A stretch of 64,000 bases of DNA. It comes from Sporothrix humicola (taxonomy: Eukaryota > Ascomycota > Sordariomycetes > Ophiostomatales > Ophiostomataceae). The notes beneath the pieces are model-generated. The model had not been told where the DNA came from. It saw nothing but the letters and a program-made list of their open reading frames with translations, and ran no database searches. The stretch lies in NCBI GenBank assembly GCA_021396245.1, contig WNYE01000104.1:62001-126000 (forward strand). The letters run 5' to 3'. The position numbers and the translations under genes were made by a program. Every line of letters begins with the position of its first letter. The stretch's first letter is position 1. Of the stretch, positions 11,461 to 21,376 are shown in pieces.

Positions 11461-13104
11461 CTATGGACCATGCCACCACTGTTGCCACCTGGCATGCCTC
11501 CTAGCCAACGTCGGTGGTTTGGACGAAGAGCATTGTGTTGAGTTGTAGTTGCTCAACAATGCCGCAGCCACAGTCCCCAACTCAAGTTCAGGCTGCCATT
11601 GAGGAGGTATGGGCGCAATATCACTGCTATTCAGTGCTGTACTCGCGCTAGACAGGTCCGGCCCATACAATATCCACGAGGTCAGCGGCGACATCGTGGC
11701 ATGTTTGCGGGGGTCGTATCCGCCAAACGACGCATTAGCCCACTGGTCATATGTCTGGTTGAGGTCATTGGTGGGAGGCCCATCAAGCTCTATGGTGTTG
11801 TTGCCGTCCGCTTCGATCCAGGGGGCCAGATTCAGGTTCTGTGTGCGGTTGAGGGCCTCGAAATAGCCCGTCGGTGCGCCCCTGTCGATGCGCTTTCCCA
11901 TTGGCCCGCCCATGGCAAGGATCTCGAAGTTATCTGTCCCGTTGAACTTGGGAAGCACAATTTTTGTGCGTCCGTACGCCACGGGAAGCGTGCGGAGGTC
12001 AACAGATGGATATGTGATGTTGTCAAGTCTGGTTGTGGCAGTGCCCGGGGCGATATCTCGACCAAACGACTGGCCGTCGGCGTCCCAGAAATAGAACGCC
12101 GTGATCCAGCCGGAGATATTGAAACTTGGCCCGTTAGATGAGCCGCCACAACTCGCCGGTTCCAGAGTGGCCGGAAGCGACGACCGACCCGATGTGTCCT
12201 TATCACTACCCGAGCTTGCCATAACGCTCGATGAAGCGGTTTTCTTGGCCACGACAATGGAGTTCCAGAATTCTAGGATTGCTGGATTGTCAGGCGTGTC
12301 AAAGGTCTGTACGAAGCGCCGGACCACAGGGAGCAGCCGGGCCCCATACGCCGCCGCCTCGGCACCGAAAACAGACATCTTCTCCACACGCCACTGCAAA
12401 ACAGCCCAGTCCTGGCGTGTACCGAGCAGCGAGACCGACGGCAGGCCACACAGTAGGGCAGGGCCAGTGCGTGGTGGTGGCTTGCGCGCAAAAGCGCGTG
12501 TCTGCGCCAGCATGAGAATGTGCGCCACCATGACGTGCTCATTGGTTGATGTAGTAAAGTTGGGCGAAATCCACTGGTGCTGCAGCCAGTCGACGCGGAT
12601 ACGGCTCGTCACGGCCGAGTACAGCGACGACATGAATGTGTACCAGTCCGGATAGTAGGCGTCAATGACCGTCTCGTTGGCGCGCAGATCGAATGCGCGG
12701 GAGGCGGCATCGGCTGAGTGAGCATTCACATAAAAGTTGATCTGCGCCAGCACCGTCAGCCATATCTCGTCCGGCTGCAGCACAAGATGCAGATGCTCGC
12801 CCCAGGCTTGCAGGACACCGCGCACAAAGCTGTCCGCCGAGGGCAGGACATGGTAGTCGTCCTGGACAAAGTAGTCGATGTTGTCGCGGTTGGACATAAA
12901 GATGTCGACGGAGCGATCGCCAAACTCATTGGCTGCGCTTTGAGTGTAAAAGTCGTACGGGGTCAGCGTCCCAGCCGTGCCGGAGTACGGCCTGGGGACA
13001 CCGCCGGGCAACACTGTGACTGCATCGACGGCGATGGCGAGCAATAGTGAAGCGGGCACCACCACGCGGGCCATAACAGCCATGGACCGAAGTCGATCTC
13101 TCAT
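11461..13104 (-). CDS. Secreted DUF4419 family protein
   Basis: A single exon of 547 aa starting at the ATG at 13104. The open frame continues upstream, but the ATGs at 13104, 13083 and 13074 lie just before a hydrophobic signal sequence (VVVPASLLLAIAVDAV), so I prefer this cluster of starts. The segment DSFVRGVLQAWGEHLHLVLQ with PDEIWLTVLAQINFYVNAHS is characteristic of DUF4419, whose members often carry this Trp and Asn-His-rich core. Further family-like parts are SSVMASSGSDK and NISGWITAFYFWD. Many N-x-S/T sequons fit a secreted glycoprotein. Function is unknown; no catalytic mechanism is established for the family to my knowledge. The C-terminus ends in a Trp/Arg-rich tail (RRHARWQQWWHGP). 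It is convergent with the 2-hydroxyacid dehydrogenase gene. Confidence 0.78.
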   Translation of the reverse strand: MRDRLRSMAVMARVVVPASLLLAIAVDAVTVLPGGVPRPYSGTAGTLTPYDFYTQSAANEFGDRSVDIFMSNRDNIDYFVQDDYHVLPSADSFVRGVLQAWGEHLHLVLQPDEIWLTVLAQINFYVNAHSADAASRAFDLRANETVIDAYYPDWYTFMSSLYSAVTSRIRVDWLQHQWISPNFTTSTNEHVMVAHILMLAQTRAFARKPPPRTGPALLCGLPSVSLLGTRQDWAVLQWRVEKMSVFGAEAAAYGARLLPVVRRFVQTFDTPDNPAILEFWNSIVVAKKTASSSVMASSGSDKDTSGRSSLPATLEPASCGGSSNGPSFNISGWITAFYFWDADGQSFGRDIAPGTATTRLDNITYPSVDLRTLPVAYGRTKIVLPKFNGTDNFEILAMGGPMGKRIDRGAPTGYFEALNRTQNLNLAPWIEADGNNTIELDGPPTNDLNQTYDQWANASFGGYDPRKHATMSPLTSWILYGPDLSSASTALNSSDIAPIPPQWQPELELGTVAAALLSNYNSTQCSSSKPPTLARRHARWQQWWHGP

Positions 13105-14085
13105 GGCGACCCAAGGAGGGCAGGAAAGGGCGGCGGAAAAGGCAACAAATCTAGCTGAGGAGGAATGGCGAATCAATATTGGCTGTTGCCTATCACGGCA
13201 AGCCCCCAAGATGCGAAGGGTACAAGAGTTGGCCAGAAAAGAAACCAAAGAAACGACGATGTGTATAGAGCCCGACCGGCGACGTGCGTCGAGAAAGACG
13301 ACATTTTCCTCGTTTCCATTTGATTTCCCCATGTCGACATTCTCTCAGAGGCCATGGCTCACAACAATAGACTGGCTCCAGTCGCTACCGCGGAATACCT
13401 CATGTGGCCACTAAATGTAATAAGCAGCTACTATCGGTGTCGAGCTTTAGCCGCCATCCAGACAGCATGTTCTATCGCAGTCGATTCGTATGGAGTGTTT
13501 GGCAATAGCCGTGGTGTCCAAGGCGGGTAATCATGCAGAAGACTTAAATGGAATTGATGAATGGGAAAGACCACGGAATTGAAAGATTGAAGAATGGGGC
13601 TTCAAAGAATCGACCGTTGGCTTGGATAGAAACCTCGAATAAACCATGTAGTTTCATGGGGCTAATGGTTGCTTAAGCCTCACTTTGTCACCATCCTTCA
13701 AGTTCTCGTGGTGGAAAAGAGCTGGATGGAGATACACACGAATTACTCTTACACAGAAACCGGCGTGCAGATCCCCCCGCATGCCATGGCCCAATGCCGA
13801 GCGCCGTTCGGATGCATGGCGCGGCCTCCACCTCGAGTCGGATGCATTCTGTGAGGGGACGTGTTGTGCTACGAGAAAACAAGGTGCAACACGTTGTGTT
13901 TTTCGTAATGACGTGGTTTTAAAGTGAAAATGATAAAAAGAAACATATAAAACTGTGTCTCAATAAATATAGGAAAGAGGGAAGAGAAAGGGGACTCAAG
14001 GAATCGGAAAAGCAAACGGAATCGAAAAAAAATAGAGAACAAAAAGGGACAACGTCAACCAACGCAAAGGCTAACGCCATCCACG
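13105..14085. other. Intergenic between divergent genes
   Basis: Shared upstream region of the DUF4419 gene (-) and the FAD monooxygenase (+). The 3' part from about 13920 to 14080 is A-rich, as expected for a 5' leader. No supported coding frame. Confidence 0.5.
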
Positions 14086-15471
14086 ATGACCTCAAAACCA
14101 TTCCATCTCGCCATTGTCGGCGGCGGCATCACGGGCATCGCGCTGGCGATTGCACTGCACAAACGCGGTATCAAATTCACCATCTACGAGCAGGCCGCGG
14201 CATTTGGCGAAATTGGAGCGGGCGTGGGGATGCATGCGAATGCACAGCGGGCAATGCGGATTTGTGATGATGCGATGCTGGAAAGATTCCACCGCGTGGC
14301 GACACACAATGCATGGCCTTCAAAGCGGTCGGTGTGGTTCGATGTGCTTGACGGAACGTCCGAAGAACCAGCTTCGTCGGCAGAGCTGCTGAAGCCGCTT
14401 TTCACCCTGACCGGCCATGAACAAGGGCATGCAGCATGTCACCGGGCGCGGTTTCTCGAAGAACTGGTGCCCCTGTTGCCAGAGGGGTCGGCGCAGTTTG
14501 GCAAACGGCTTGCATCGATTGACGACCCGGACGATACGAGCAAGCCCTTGACGCTGTACTTTGAAGATGGCACATCGGCACAGGCGGACGCCGTGCTCGG
14601 CTGCGACGGCATCAAGTCGCGCACCCGGGCAATTCTCGTCGAAAAGACCGCCCCAGAGGCGGCACAGCCCAGATACAGCCACAAATTTGTGTATCGCGGA
14701 CTAATCCCCATGGCGGACGCTGTGGCGGCACTGGGCGAAGAGAGATCGGCCAATTCAATGCTCTGGATGGGACCTGACCGGCACGCGTTGACGTTTGCTG
14801 TGAATCATGGCCAGACGCTCAACCTAGTGGCATTTGTGACGACTTCAGACCCGTGGCCAGGCCACGACTCACAGCAATTGACGCTGCCGGCGACACGCGA
14901 CGATGCATTGCGAGACTTTGCCGGGTTTGGGCCCAATGTCATGGGCTTGCTGCGCATGACGGCGCCACAGCTCGAGCGCTGGGGGCTCTTTGACTTGGCC
15001 GAGAACCCGTTGCGGCAGTTCTACCAGGGCCGCGTGTGTCTCGTTGGCGATGCTGCTCACGCAAGCACGCCACATCACGGTGCCGGGGCGGGCATGTGCA
15101 TCGAAGACGTGGCCGTTCTGTCGGAGCTGCTGGGCGATGCGTCTGTTTCAGACACGGCGGGCCTACAGGCTGTATTTGCAGCGTTTGATGGCAGCCGTCG
15201 GGGACGTGACCAATGGCTCGTGGCGAGCAGCCGACGGGCAGCGGACCTGTATGAGTGGCGGGCGCGCGGACGGGATCTGGAGGCGATCAAGGAAGAGGTG
15301 CTTGCGCGGCAGGCGTACATCTGGAATATTGACCTAGATGCGGCTGTTTCGGCGGCGCGGGACGACTTGGCGCAGAGGCTGGCCCTAGGGATGCCGGCGG
15401 CTGCTGCGCCAGACACGACAGTACCTTTTCCTCCAGACATTGATTTTCATTTGAAAAATGGCCGGGTATGA
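14086..15471 (+). CDS. FAD-dependent monooxygenase, salicylate 1-monooxygenase-like
   Basis: A single exon encoding 461 aa, starting at ATG 14086. The N-terminal Rossmann motif is IVGGGITGIALAIALHKRG, followed by the acidic strand end FTIYEQ. The central DG-type motif appears as LGCDGIKSRTRAIL. The FAD ribityl motif CLVGDAAHASTPHHGAG places Gly321-Asp322 in the cofactor site. This set defines group A flavoprotein hydroxylases close to salicylate hydroxylases and related fungal aromatic or polyketide hydroxylases. The length is normal for the family. It probably uses NAD(P)H and O2 on an aromatic acid; the substrate is not readable. There is no signal peptide. Its 3' end faces the minus-strand Cys-rich gene 237 bp away. 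I see no polyketide synthase or other cluster partner in the window. Confidence 0.9.
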   Translation: MTSKPFHLAIVGGGITGIALAIALHKRGIKFTIYEQAAAFGEIGAGVGMHANAQRAMRICDDAMLERFHRVATHNAWPSKRSVWFDVLDGTSEEPASSAELLKPLFTLTGHEQGHAACHRARFLEELVPLLPEGSAQFGKRLASIDDPDDTSKPLTLYFEDGTSAQADAVLGCDGIKSRTRAILVEKTAPEAAQPRYSHKFVYRGLIPMADAVAALGEERSANSMLWMGPDRHALTFAVNHGQTLNLVAFVTTSDPWPGHDSQQLTLPATRDDALRDFAGFGPNVMGLLRMTAPQLERWGLFDLAENPLRQFYQGRVCLVGDAAHASTPHHGAGAGMCIEDVAVLSELLGDASVSDTAGLQAVFAAFDGSRRGRDQWLVASSRRAADLYEWRARGRDLEAIKEEVLARQAYIWNIDLDAAVSAARDDLAQRLALGMPAAAAPDTTVPFPPDIDFHLKNGRV

Positions 15472-15708
15472 TACGGTAAAGGCATTACATTGCCGGCTGA
15501 GAAACATGCGGACGGATGGGATGAAATTGCAGGAGAGGGTCAGATAAATATCCAATTAAACCAAGATAAGGAGAAAGACATGTCGCATCCAAACGAGCAT
15601 GCAGACAATAATGAAACAAAAATGGCAATGATGTCAAAATGCAAATACACAACCAGTATATGTGTTGCTTGTCTATGATCCCACCCGTCTCCCGCAGAAT
15701 CACCGACG

Positions 15709-17103
15709 TCAACGGTGAGTCTCTCCTCTTGCACGCCCCCTGCCGAACCCATTGGCGTCGTTGTTGACAATGATGATACTGAGGTTGTGATTGTGGTTTG
15801 GACTGACATCCAGCTCGTTCACCCCGGCGAATTGTGCCATTGATTCCTCTGAATGAGCCGACGCAGCGCCGCCGTCTTTGTTCGTGGCATCGTGCGTCCC
15901 GTGATCGCTGCCCCCGTCAAACGGCTGAGGCGCAAAGATCACTGGACACGCCTTGGTGCACACCGACGGTACACCAGCCCCAAAACACTCAATCACCGTG
16001 CAGTACCATCCGGCCGCACAGTCGTCTGATGTTGTGCAAGAATTGTCACGTTCATAATCGCCGAGCGTGCACTGTGCTGTACCCTCGGTCGTCAGCGCGC
16101 ACGAGCAGGCAATCTGGCCGACATGATCAGTGCCGCAATTGTAAGGATGAAAATCGGCAAAGCAGTTTGGAAACGTCGGTTGCTGTAAAGGCTGGCTGCC
16201 ACTGCCGCCGTTGCGGGAAGACGAGCTTTGTGCTGCTGGGCATGCCGGTGCACCCTCGACGTAGGTGACGGTGGACGTTGCCGTTGGAGTGGGCTGGCTG
16301 GAGGCAAAGCAAGAGCATGCGCTGGTGACGCTGTCGAGGGTAGGTTGCAGGTCGTCGAGACAGGCCAGCGATGTTTTTGGTTTGGCATGTGCGGTCACTG
16401 CACTGACACGGCGGTCAATTCGGGGAGGAGGTGTGGGGCGCGTCGCCGTAGCGGTAGTGCTTGCCGTGGCAGTAGCGTCAACAAGGCTGTCGGTATCGGC
16501 AAGGCTGCGGGCAAGGCTCTCGCTCCCGTGACTTCCGCTACTAGTACCGCCACTATTACTGCCAACGTCTCCACTCTCGCTGCCGACAACTGTTGTGACC
16601 ACGATCGTTGCGGTTTGCACAACAGTCTGCACTGCCGTGTCTGTGGTGGTTTGTGTGTGGTCAAACGTGACTGTTAGTGTCGCTGTTTGCGTGACGGTGA
16701 CGGTCGCTACATCGCTCAAGCCGAGTTGTGGAGACGATGACGGCGTTGTTGTCCTCGCATCTGTCATCGTATCCGTTGTCGATGCTGTCTCTGGCCTTTC
16801 GGTTGCTGTCCCGGATGTTGTTCCGGCCACCGTTCTTGACGCTGGAACTGTGACCGTCTCGTATATCGTTACCGGTGTTGCATAAATGCCAACGGACCAG
16901 CTGCAGAATGTGTATGCCAGCGTGGGAGTGCCAATCAGACATCGTAGTAGATTGTCGTGCGGACAATGTTGATAGTTGTCCACGTCGCTGACATTCCGAG
17001 CCTTGAGGCCTGTCGCCTTGGCAGCCTCAGGGTCCGCGGGTGCAGCAGCGACAGAAGAAACAGCGGCGCTCGCTAGCAGCGCGACGAGCGGCTGAAAACG
17101 CAT
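15709..17103 (-). CDS. Secreted Thr/Val-repeat and Cys-rich protein, function unknown
   Basis: A single exon of 464 aa from ATG 17103. I chose this start because it begins a signal peptide (MRFQPLVALLASAAVSSVAA). The open frame upstream of it has no protein-like features. After a short Cys-containing domain (HCPHDNLLRCLIGTP) comes a Thr/Val/Ser-rich stretch with alternating TVTV/TQT patterns, likely O-glycosylated. A Cys-rich module follows, with CFADFHPYNCG, CSCALTTEG and DDCAAGWYCTVIECFG. The C-terminus is basic and hydrophilic and carries no GPI signal. The layout suggests a cell-wall-associated or secreted protein, but I do not recognise a family. It is convergent with the FAD monooxygenase gene. 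Confidence 0.72.
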   Translation of the reverse strand: MRFQPLVALLASAAVSSVAAAPADPEAAKATGLKARNVSDVDNYQHCPHDNLLRCLIGTPTLAYTFCSWSVGIYATPVTIYETVTVPASRTVAGTTSGTATERPETASTTDTMTDARTTTPSSSPQLGLSDVATVTVTQTATLTVTFDHTQTTTDTAVQTVVQTATIVVTTVVGSESGDVGSNSGGTSSGSHGSESLARSLADTDSLVDATATASTTATATRPTPPPRIDRRVSAVTAHAKPKTSLACLDDLQPTLDSVTSACSCFASSQPTPTATSTVTYVEGAPACPAAQSSSSRNGGSGSQPLQQPTFPNCFADFHPYNCGTDHVGQIACSCALTTEGTAQCTLGDYERDNSCTTSDDCAAGWYCTVIECFGAGVPSVCTKACPVIFAPQPFDGGSDHGTHDATNKDGGAASAHSEESMAQFAGVNELDVSPNHNHNLSIIIVNNDANGFGRGRARGETHR

Positions 17104-18750
17104 CGTTATGTCTGTGGCCCATGGATGCACTTCTTGTAGTGTGCTTCGACTGTTGTCAAAGAGACAGCTTGACGATGAGGGGCTGTTATGGGAGGCGGCC
17201 AAGATGTATCGACAGTAACCATCCGTTCGTCTTTGAAAAGTTCGGAGGCTGAGAACTAACCCAGCCTTCAAATGAGCGGAAACATATTTCCAACCCACCC
17301 TGCTGGACTTTTCTGCAGGTTGTTGATTGTATCATTGATCAATCCACTTTTCTCTGGCCCTCGAGCTGTTCTCTTCCACCTGTTTTCCCTCTGTTGGCCT
17401 GATGGGGGCCCGAATGCTGGATTCAGCCTTTTCTCTGTCGAGCAGCGCAATTTATCGCGGATGAACAGGCATCGGTGGAACATCGGCATGGCTGCATGCA
17501 AGATGGGGAAAAAAAATTGCAGGAAAAAGGCTGCAACAGACACTGCCTGTTGGTTATACGCATGTCTAAGACGCTTTACGGGACAAACAGAGAGGATGGA
17601 GGGAAAGAGACGTTGAGGAAGGCCTGGAACTAGAATAAGGTAGAAAGGGCAAAGGGGAAAAGCAAAACCAGCCACAATGTTTAGTGAAATGAATGTCGAA
17701 AATAAAAAAAGATCCGATATTGATAAGAGGTCTAGACCGACCTGCACCCGGTGCAAGAAATTGTGGGAGAATGCATCGTGTAGGAATGGGTGCAGAAACG
17801 GGGCAACAAACGAACATAGACCATATGAAAAAGGGCGAACAGGGGAAACCGGATCATGCCAAAGAAAAAGAAAAAATAATAATAATACGGACGATGTCGT
17901 TTCAACCACCATTATCAGTCGGGGCATGTGTGCCACATGGATGGAGCGGCGGGGGATAGGACATTGATGTCACAATGGCTGGGCAACATGAACGCTTTCC
18001 CCAGTTCCCAGTCACCCTTCATTCTTGCCATATGTACGTCGTACGTGCCAGAATGCCGGATGTGCGGCCACAAGAGCTTGTTTTTTCCCCTCGACTGCTG
18101 AGCTGAAGGCCTGCCTCCGATTGTGAGGCATTACTCTTGAATAGCACACCAGAACTTTCCCCCCTTTTTTTTTCTTCTTCTCCTTTTCCTCTTTTTCTTT
18201 TTCTTTTTCTTTCATTCATTTTTTTTTGTTCCCCATTTAGCCTTTCTGTAGCAGTGGACGGCTGTCCTCTTGTCCAGGAATTTGGGAAAGTCTCAAGCCT
18301 CAGGCTGCACCTGCACCCCTGGCTCCCATCTTTTCTGTCCTTTTGAGGGACAGTAGGTTGAATATTTAATGGGGACAGCGGCAAAGACAACATGGCAAAA
18401 AAAGAAGAGAGGGCGAATGGAGATGCATTTTTTGCAAAACGCCAGGAAAAAAAGATGATCGCCAAGCATAACTTACGAATGGTTTTTTGTGCATCATGCG
18501 AGCGACAGGGGCAGGGGTAAAGGAGAAAAAAAAAATGATCAAGAGATTAAGAAAAGGAAGGCTCAGAGGAGATAAAGACAACTGGTAAAATGGAAGACAG
18601 GAGCAAAAATGGAAAAAGAGTGCAAAGTAATATGAGGCATCCCTGCAGGATCGCGGGTTTGATCAGCGGCGTCTGGGCGACGGCCGAAACAAGGCTGGCC
18701 CCGGCGCCGTGCAGCTATTTTTGCAGAGGCGGTTAAGATGGAAAAAGGGA

Positions 18751-18753
<3 letters not shown>

Positions 18754-18782
<29 letters not shown>
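18754..18782. repeat. A29 homopolymer
   Basis: A run of 29 adenines about 1 kb upstream of the GH10 start, with no retroelement sequence recognised beside it. Confidence 0.9.
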
Positions 18783-18785
<3 letters not shown>

Positions 18786-19545
18786 TGGCAGAGATGAGCG
18801 CCAGCGAGAATTATCCAGTGTCGCATCATCCGGACTTCGCTTCGACGATATGCCCGCCTGGGGACGAAGGATAAAGGATGAATTATTTGAGACGACAGTG
18901 GGCGAGAACATGTGATGAGGTCGGTTGGTGGGAGGTAGTCGACAAATAACGTTTTTTGACGTTGCACTCCCATCTATTCGGAACAAATAGATCGGGAGAC
19001 CAGCTGAAACAGCGTCGCTCCCTCTCACACTTTTAAACTCTCAAACGCCTAAACCACATCGCTCACCGTTTTCTGAAGAAGCGACCATGGAGAAGAAGGA
19101 AAGAAACACCACTCCAGGTTGGAAGACTGGTGGAAACGAGCAAAAGAAGAGGACACCAAAAACTCGCAAAGATTGCGAGACAGGTTCAACCAAAAGTCGT
19201 GTATGAACTCTGCAAATCATCAACCCCTGTTCTTGGTTTCTTTTGGTTTATTCATATTTTCTTTCTCTTCTTTTCTGGCCATCTCCCAGCACCGGATGAT
19301 TTATCGTGTTTGCCATTGACGCATGCGATCCGGAGACGGCTGGCGGCTGGGTCGCAAGACATCTGATCGTCTGGCGCGGATGAAGAGAGCCAAAGAAAGA
19401 TGCCGTGAAAGGAAGTGTTCAAAGGAGAAGAAGACAAAGAGAGAGAGAGAGAGAGCAACTAAAAGAGCCCAAAATGTGGTCGAAAGTTGTTTATTAGGAC
19501 GCTGTCCCCTGTCCATGCCGCCTTTGAGATGCCATTCTTATTTTG

Positions 19546-19636
19546 AAAGAGAGAAGAGAAAAGAGAAAGTAAGAAGAAGAACAAGAAGAAAACAAGAAGA
19601 AGAAGAAGAAAAGGAAGAAGAAAAAGAGAAAAGAAA
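19546..19636. repeat. Purine tract with (GAA)n core in the GH10 leader
   Basis: About 90 nt of almost pure A/G with repeated GAA and AAG units ends about 130 bp before the xylanase ATG. A shorter (AG)n run lies near 19440-19456. Such tracts can form triplexes or exclude nucleosomes; a promoter role is inference. Confidence 0.75.
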
Positions 19637-19765
19637 CTGGTGTTCCAACATATTCTTTTTCGACTCCGCTCGCCCTTTCCGCTCCTTTCCGTTCTTTTCG
19701 TGTGTCCTTTCCCGCAGTTTGGCAGTTTGCTTTTGTTTATTTTCTTATTCTCTTCTCCAGCCAAC

Positions 19766-21376
19766 ATGGGTCGCTCAACATTCATTGTCTTGTCGGGGCT
19801 GCTGGCCAGCGTTTCTCCGTTTGTGTCTGCACAGTCATATGGGTCGGTGTCGGGTTCATCAGCAGGGTCCTCGGTGTCTTCGGGGTCCTCGGGGTTTTCG
19901 GGGGTTTCGGGCTCGTCAGGGTCGGCCGGTTTGTCGGGGCTATCGTCGCCGTCGGGCTCGTCGACCGCATCCTCCTCTTCCATATCCACCATCGATGTGA
20001 ATGCCATCGGGCTTCACACGCTCGCCAAGGCCAACGGGCTGCTTTTTTTCGGCACGGCCACCGACACCAACTTGTTCAACGACACGGCATACATGACAAT
20101 CGTGAACGACCGCAACATGTTTGGCATCCTGGTGCCCGAAAACAGCCAGAAATGGCAGCCGACCGAGCCGGCACAGAACGACTTCCAATTTGCCAATCCC
20201 GACCGCGTGCACAGCCAGGCCACAGCCAACCAGCAGATGCTGCGCTGCCACACGCTGACATGGTTCCAGCAGCTGCCCACGTTTGTGCAGACAACGGCCT
20301 GGACACGCGACACGCTGACGGCCGCCATCCAAACACACATTGCCCACGTGGTCGGCCATTTCCGCGGCGCCTGCTACAGCTGGGACGTTGTCAACGAGGC
20401 GCTCAACGACAACGGCACGTTCCGCAACTCGGTCTTCTTCCAGACCCTGGGCACGGATTTCCTGCCCATCTCGTTTCTTGCTGCAGCCCAGGCCGATCCG
20501 AACGCCCGGCTGTATTACAACGACTTCAACATTGAGTTTGACAACAACAAGACAGCGGCCGCGCTCAACATTGTCAGCCTTGTTCGTGCCGCCGGCGCCC
20601 GCATCGATGGCGTCGGCTTCCAGGGCCACATGACGACGGGCCAGACACCCAGCCGCGCCGCCATGTCTGCCGTCTTCCGCAAGTTCACAGCGCTCAATCT
20701 CGAAGTTGCGATTACCGAGCTGGACGTGCGCCAGACGTCGCTGCCGCCGACGCCGGCGCAAGAAGCCCAGCAGGCCACAGACTATGTCAGCATGGTCGGC
20801 GGCTGTCTGGACGTTGCAAACTGTGTCGGAGTCGTGACGTGGGAATATACCGATCGCTACAGCTGGATCCCGAGCACGTTCCCCGGCACCGGCGCTGCGT
20901 GTTTGTTCGACGAGAACCTGCTGCCGAAACCGGCATACACGGCCGTGGCAAGCTTGCTGTCGGCCAAGGCGACAGGTGTTCCTGCGGGCGCAACAATTGC
21001 TGGGATTGGCGCTGGCTTGACCGGTGTTGTCGCTTCGCCTCCGTCTTCACCGTCGTCGTCTTCGTCGTCGTCTTCGAATGCCGGAAATGGCAATGGCGGC
21101 GGAAACAATAACAGCAACGGCAACAGCAACGGAAACAACAATAACAAAAATAACAATAACAGCAACAACAGCAATGGCAATGGAGGAAGCGCGGCTGCTA
21201 GCTCAGGGGCAGGAAGCTCTGGAAGCACCGGCTCCAACGTCAACATCCCCAGTGCCGAGTTCATTGGCAACTTTGGCGGTACTCCAGGCCTGGTTCCAGA
21301 ATCAAGCGTCAGTGGCGCCAGTGCCGGTGGAAGCAACACTGGCAACAGTAATAGTGGTGGCGCCTACGGGTATTAA
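19766..21376 (+). CDS. GH10 endo-beta-1,4-xylanase with low-complexity flanks
   Basis: A single exon encoding 536 aa. I chose the ATG at 19766 because it opens a signal peptide (MGRSTFIVLSGLLASVSPFVSAQ). The GH10 catalytic domain spans about residues 78-400. The acid/base is Glu211 in SWDVVNEALND and the nucleophile is Glu318 in VAITELDVRQ; the substrate-site signatures PENSQKWQP and LTWFQQLP are also present. The family cleaves internal xylan bonds outside the cell. Between the signal peptide and the domain is a Ser/Gly repeat of about 50 residues. After the domain comes about 135 residues of Ser, Gly and Asn runs, ending in a conserved-looking stretch (SAEFIGNFGGTPGLVPESS). No CBM1 is present. 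The tail may be a linker or a wall anchor; that is inference. Confidence 0.95.
   Translation: MGRSTFIVLSGLLASVSPFVSAQSYGSVSGSSAGSSVSSGSSGFSGVSGSSGSAGLSGLSSPSGSSTASSSSISTIDVNAIGLHTLAKANGLLFFGTATDTNLFNDTAYMTIVNDRNMFGILVPENSQKWQPTEPAQNDFQFANPDRVHSQATANQQMLRCHTLTWFQQLPTFVQTTAWTRDTLTAAIQTHIAHVVGHFRGACYSWDVVNEALNDNGTFRNSVFFQTLGTDFLPISFLAAAQADPNARLYYNDFNIEFDNNKTAAALNIVSLVRAAGARIDGVGFQGHMTTGQTPSRAAMSAVFRKFTALNLEVAITELDVRQTSLPPTPAQEAQQATDYVSMVGGCLDVANCVGVVTWEYTDRYSWIPSTFPGTGAACLFDENLLPKPAYTAVASLLSAKATGVPAGATIAGIGAGLTGVVASPPSSPSSSSSSSSNAGNGNGGGNNNSNGNSNGNNNNKNNNNSNNSNGNGGSAAASSGAGSSGSTGSNVNIPSAEFIGNFGGTPGLVPESSVSGASAGGSNTGNSNSGGAYGY
21060..21200. repeat. Trinucleotide-like AAC/GGC/TCG repeat coding the Ser/Asn/Gly tail
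   Basis: Imperfect TCG/TCT runs (about 21050-21076) are followed by AAC/AAT/GGC runs (about 21082-21190) inside the GH10 gene. They encode Ser, then Asn/Gly/Ser runs. Length variation between strains is expected of such tracts. Confidence 0.7.

Larger units (their letters stand above)
17104..19765. other. Intergenic, poly-purine/pyrimidine-rich
   Basis: Divergent promoter region of the Cys-rich gene (-) and the GH10 gene (+). A long minus-strand open frame (17936-17268) lies upstream of the Cys-rich gene, but its Phe/Leu-rich composition looks like translated pyrimidine tract. An A29 run lies at 18754-18782. A purine tract precedes the xylanase start. No supported gene. Confidence 0.5.

Noticed and set aside
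17268..17936. 222-aa minus-strand open frame upstream of the secreted Cys-rich gene
   Set aside because: Phe/Leu/Ser-rich composition follows from translated pyrimidine tracts, with no domain. It lies in the promoter or leader of the adjacent gene.
18754..18782. A29 run considered as a retroposon tail
   Set aside because: No retroelement coding sequence or target-site duplication seen beside it. Several similar homopolymers occur in the window, which suggests simple tracts.
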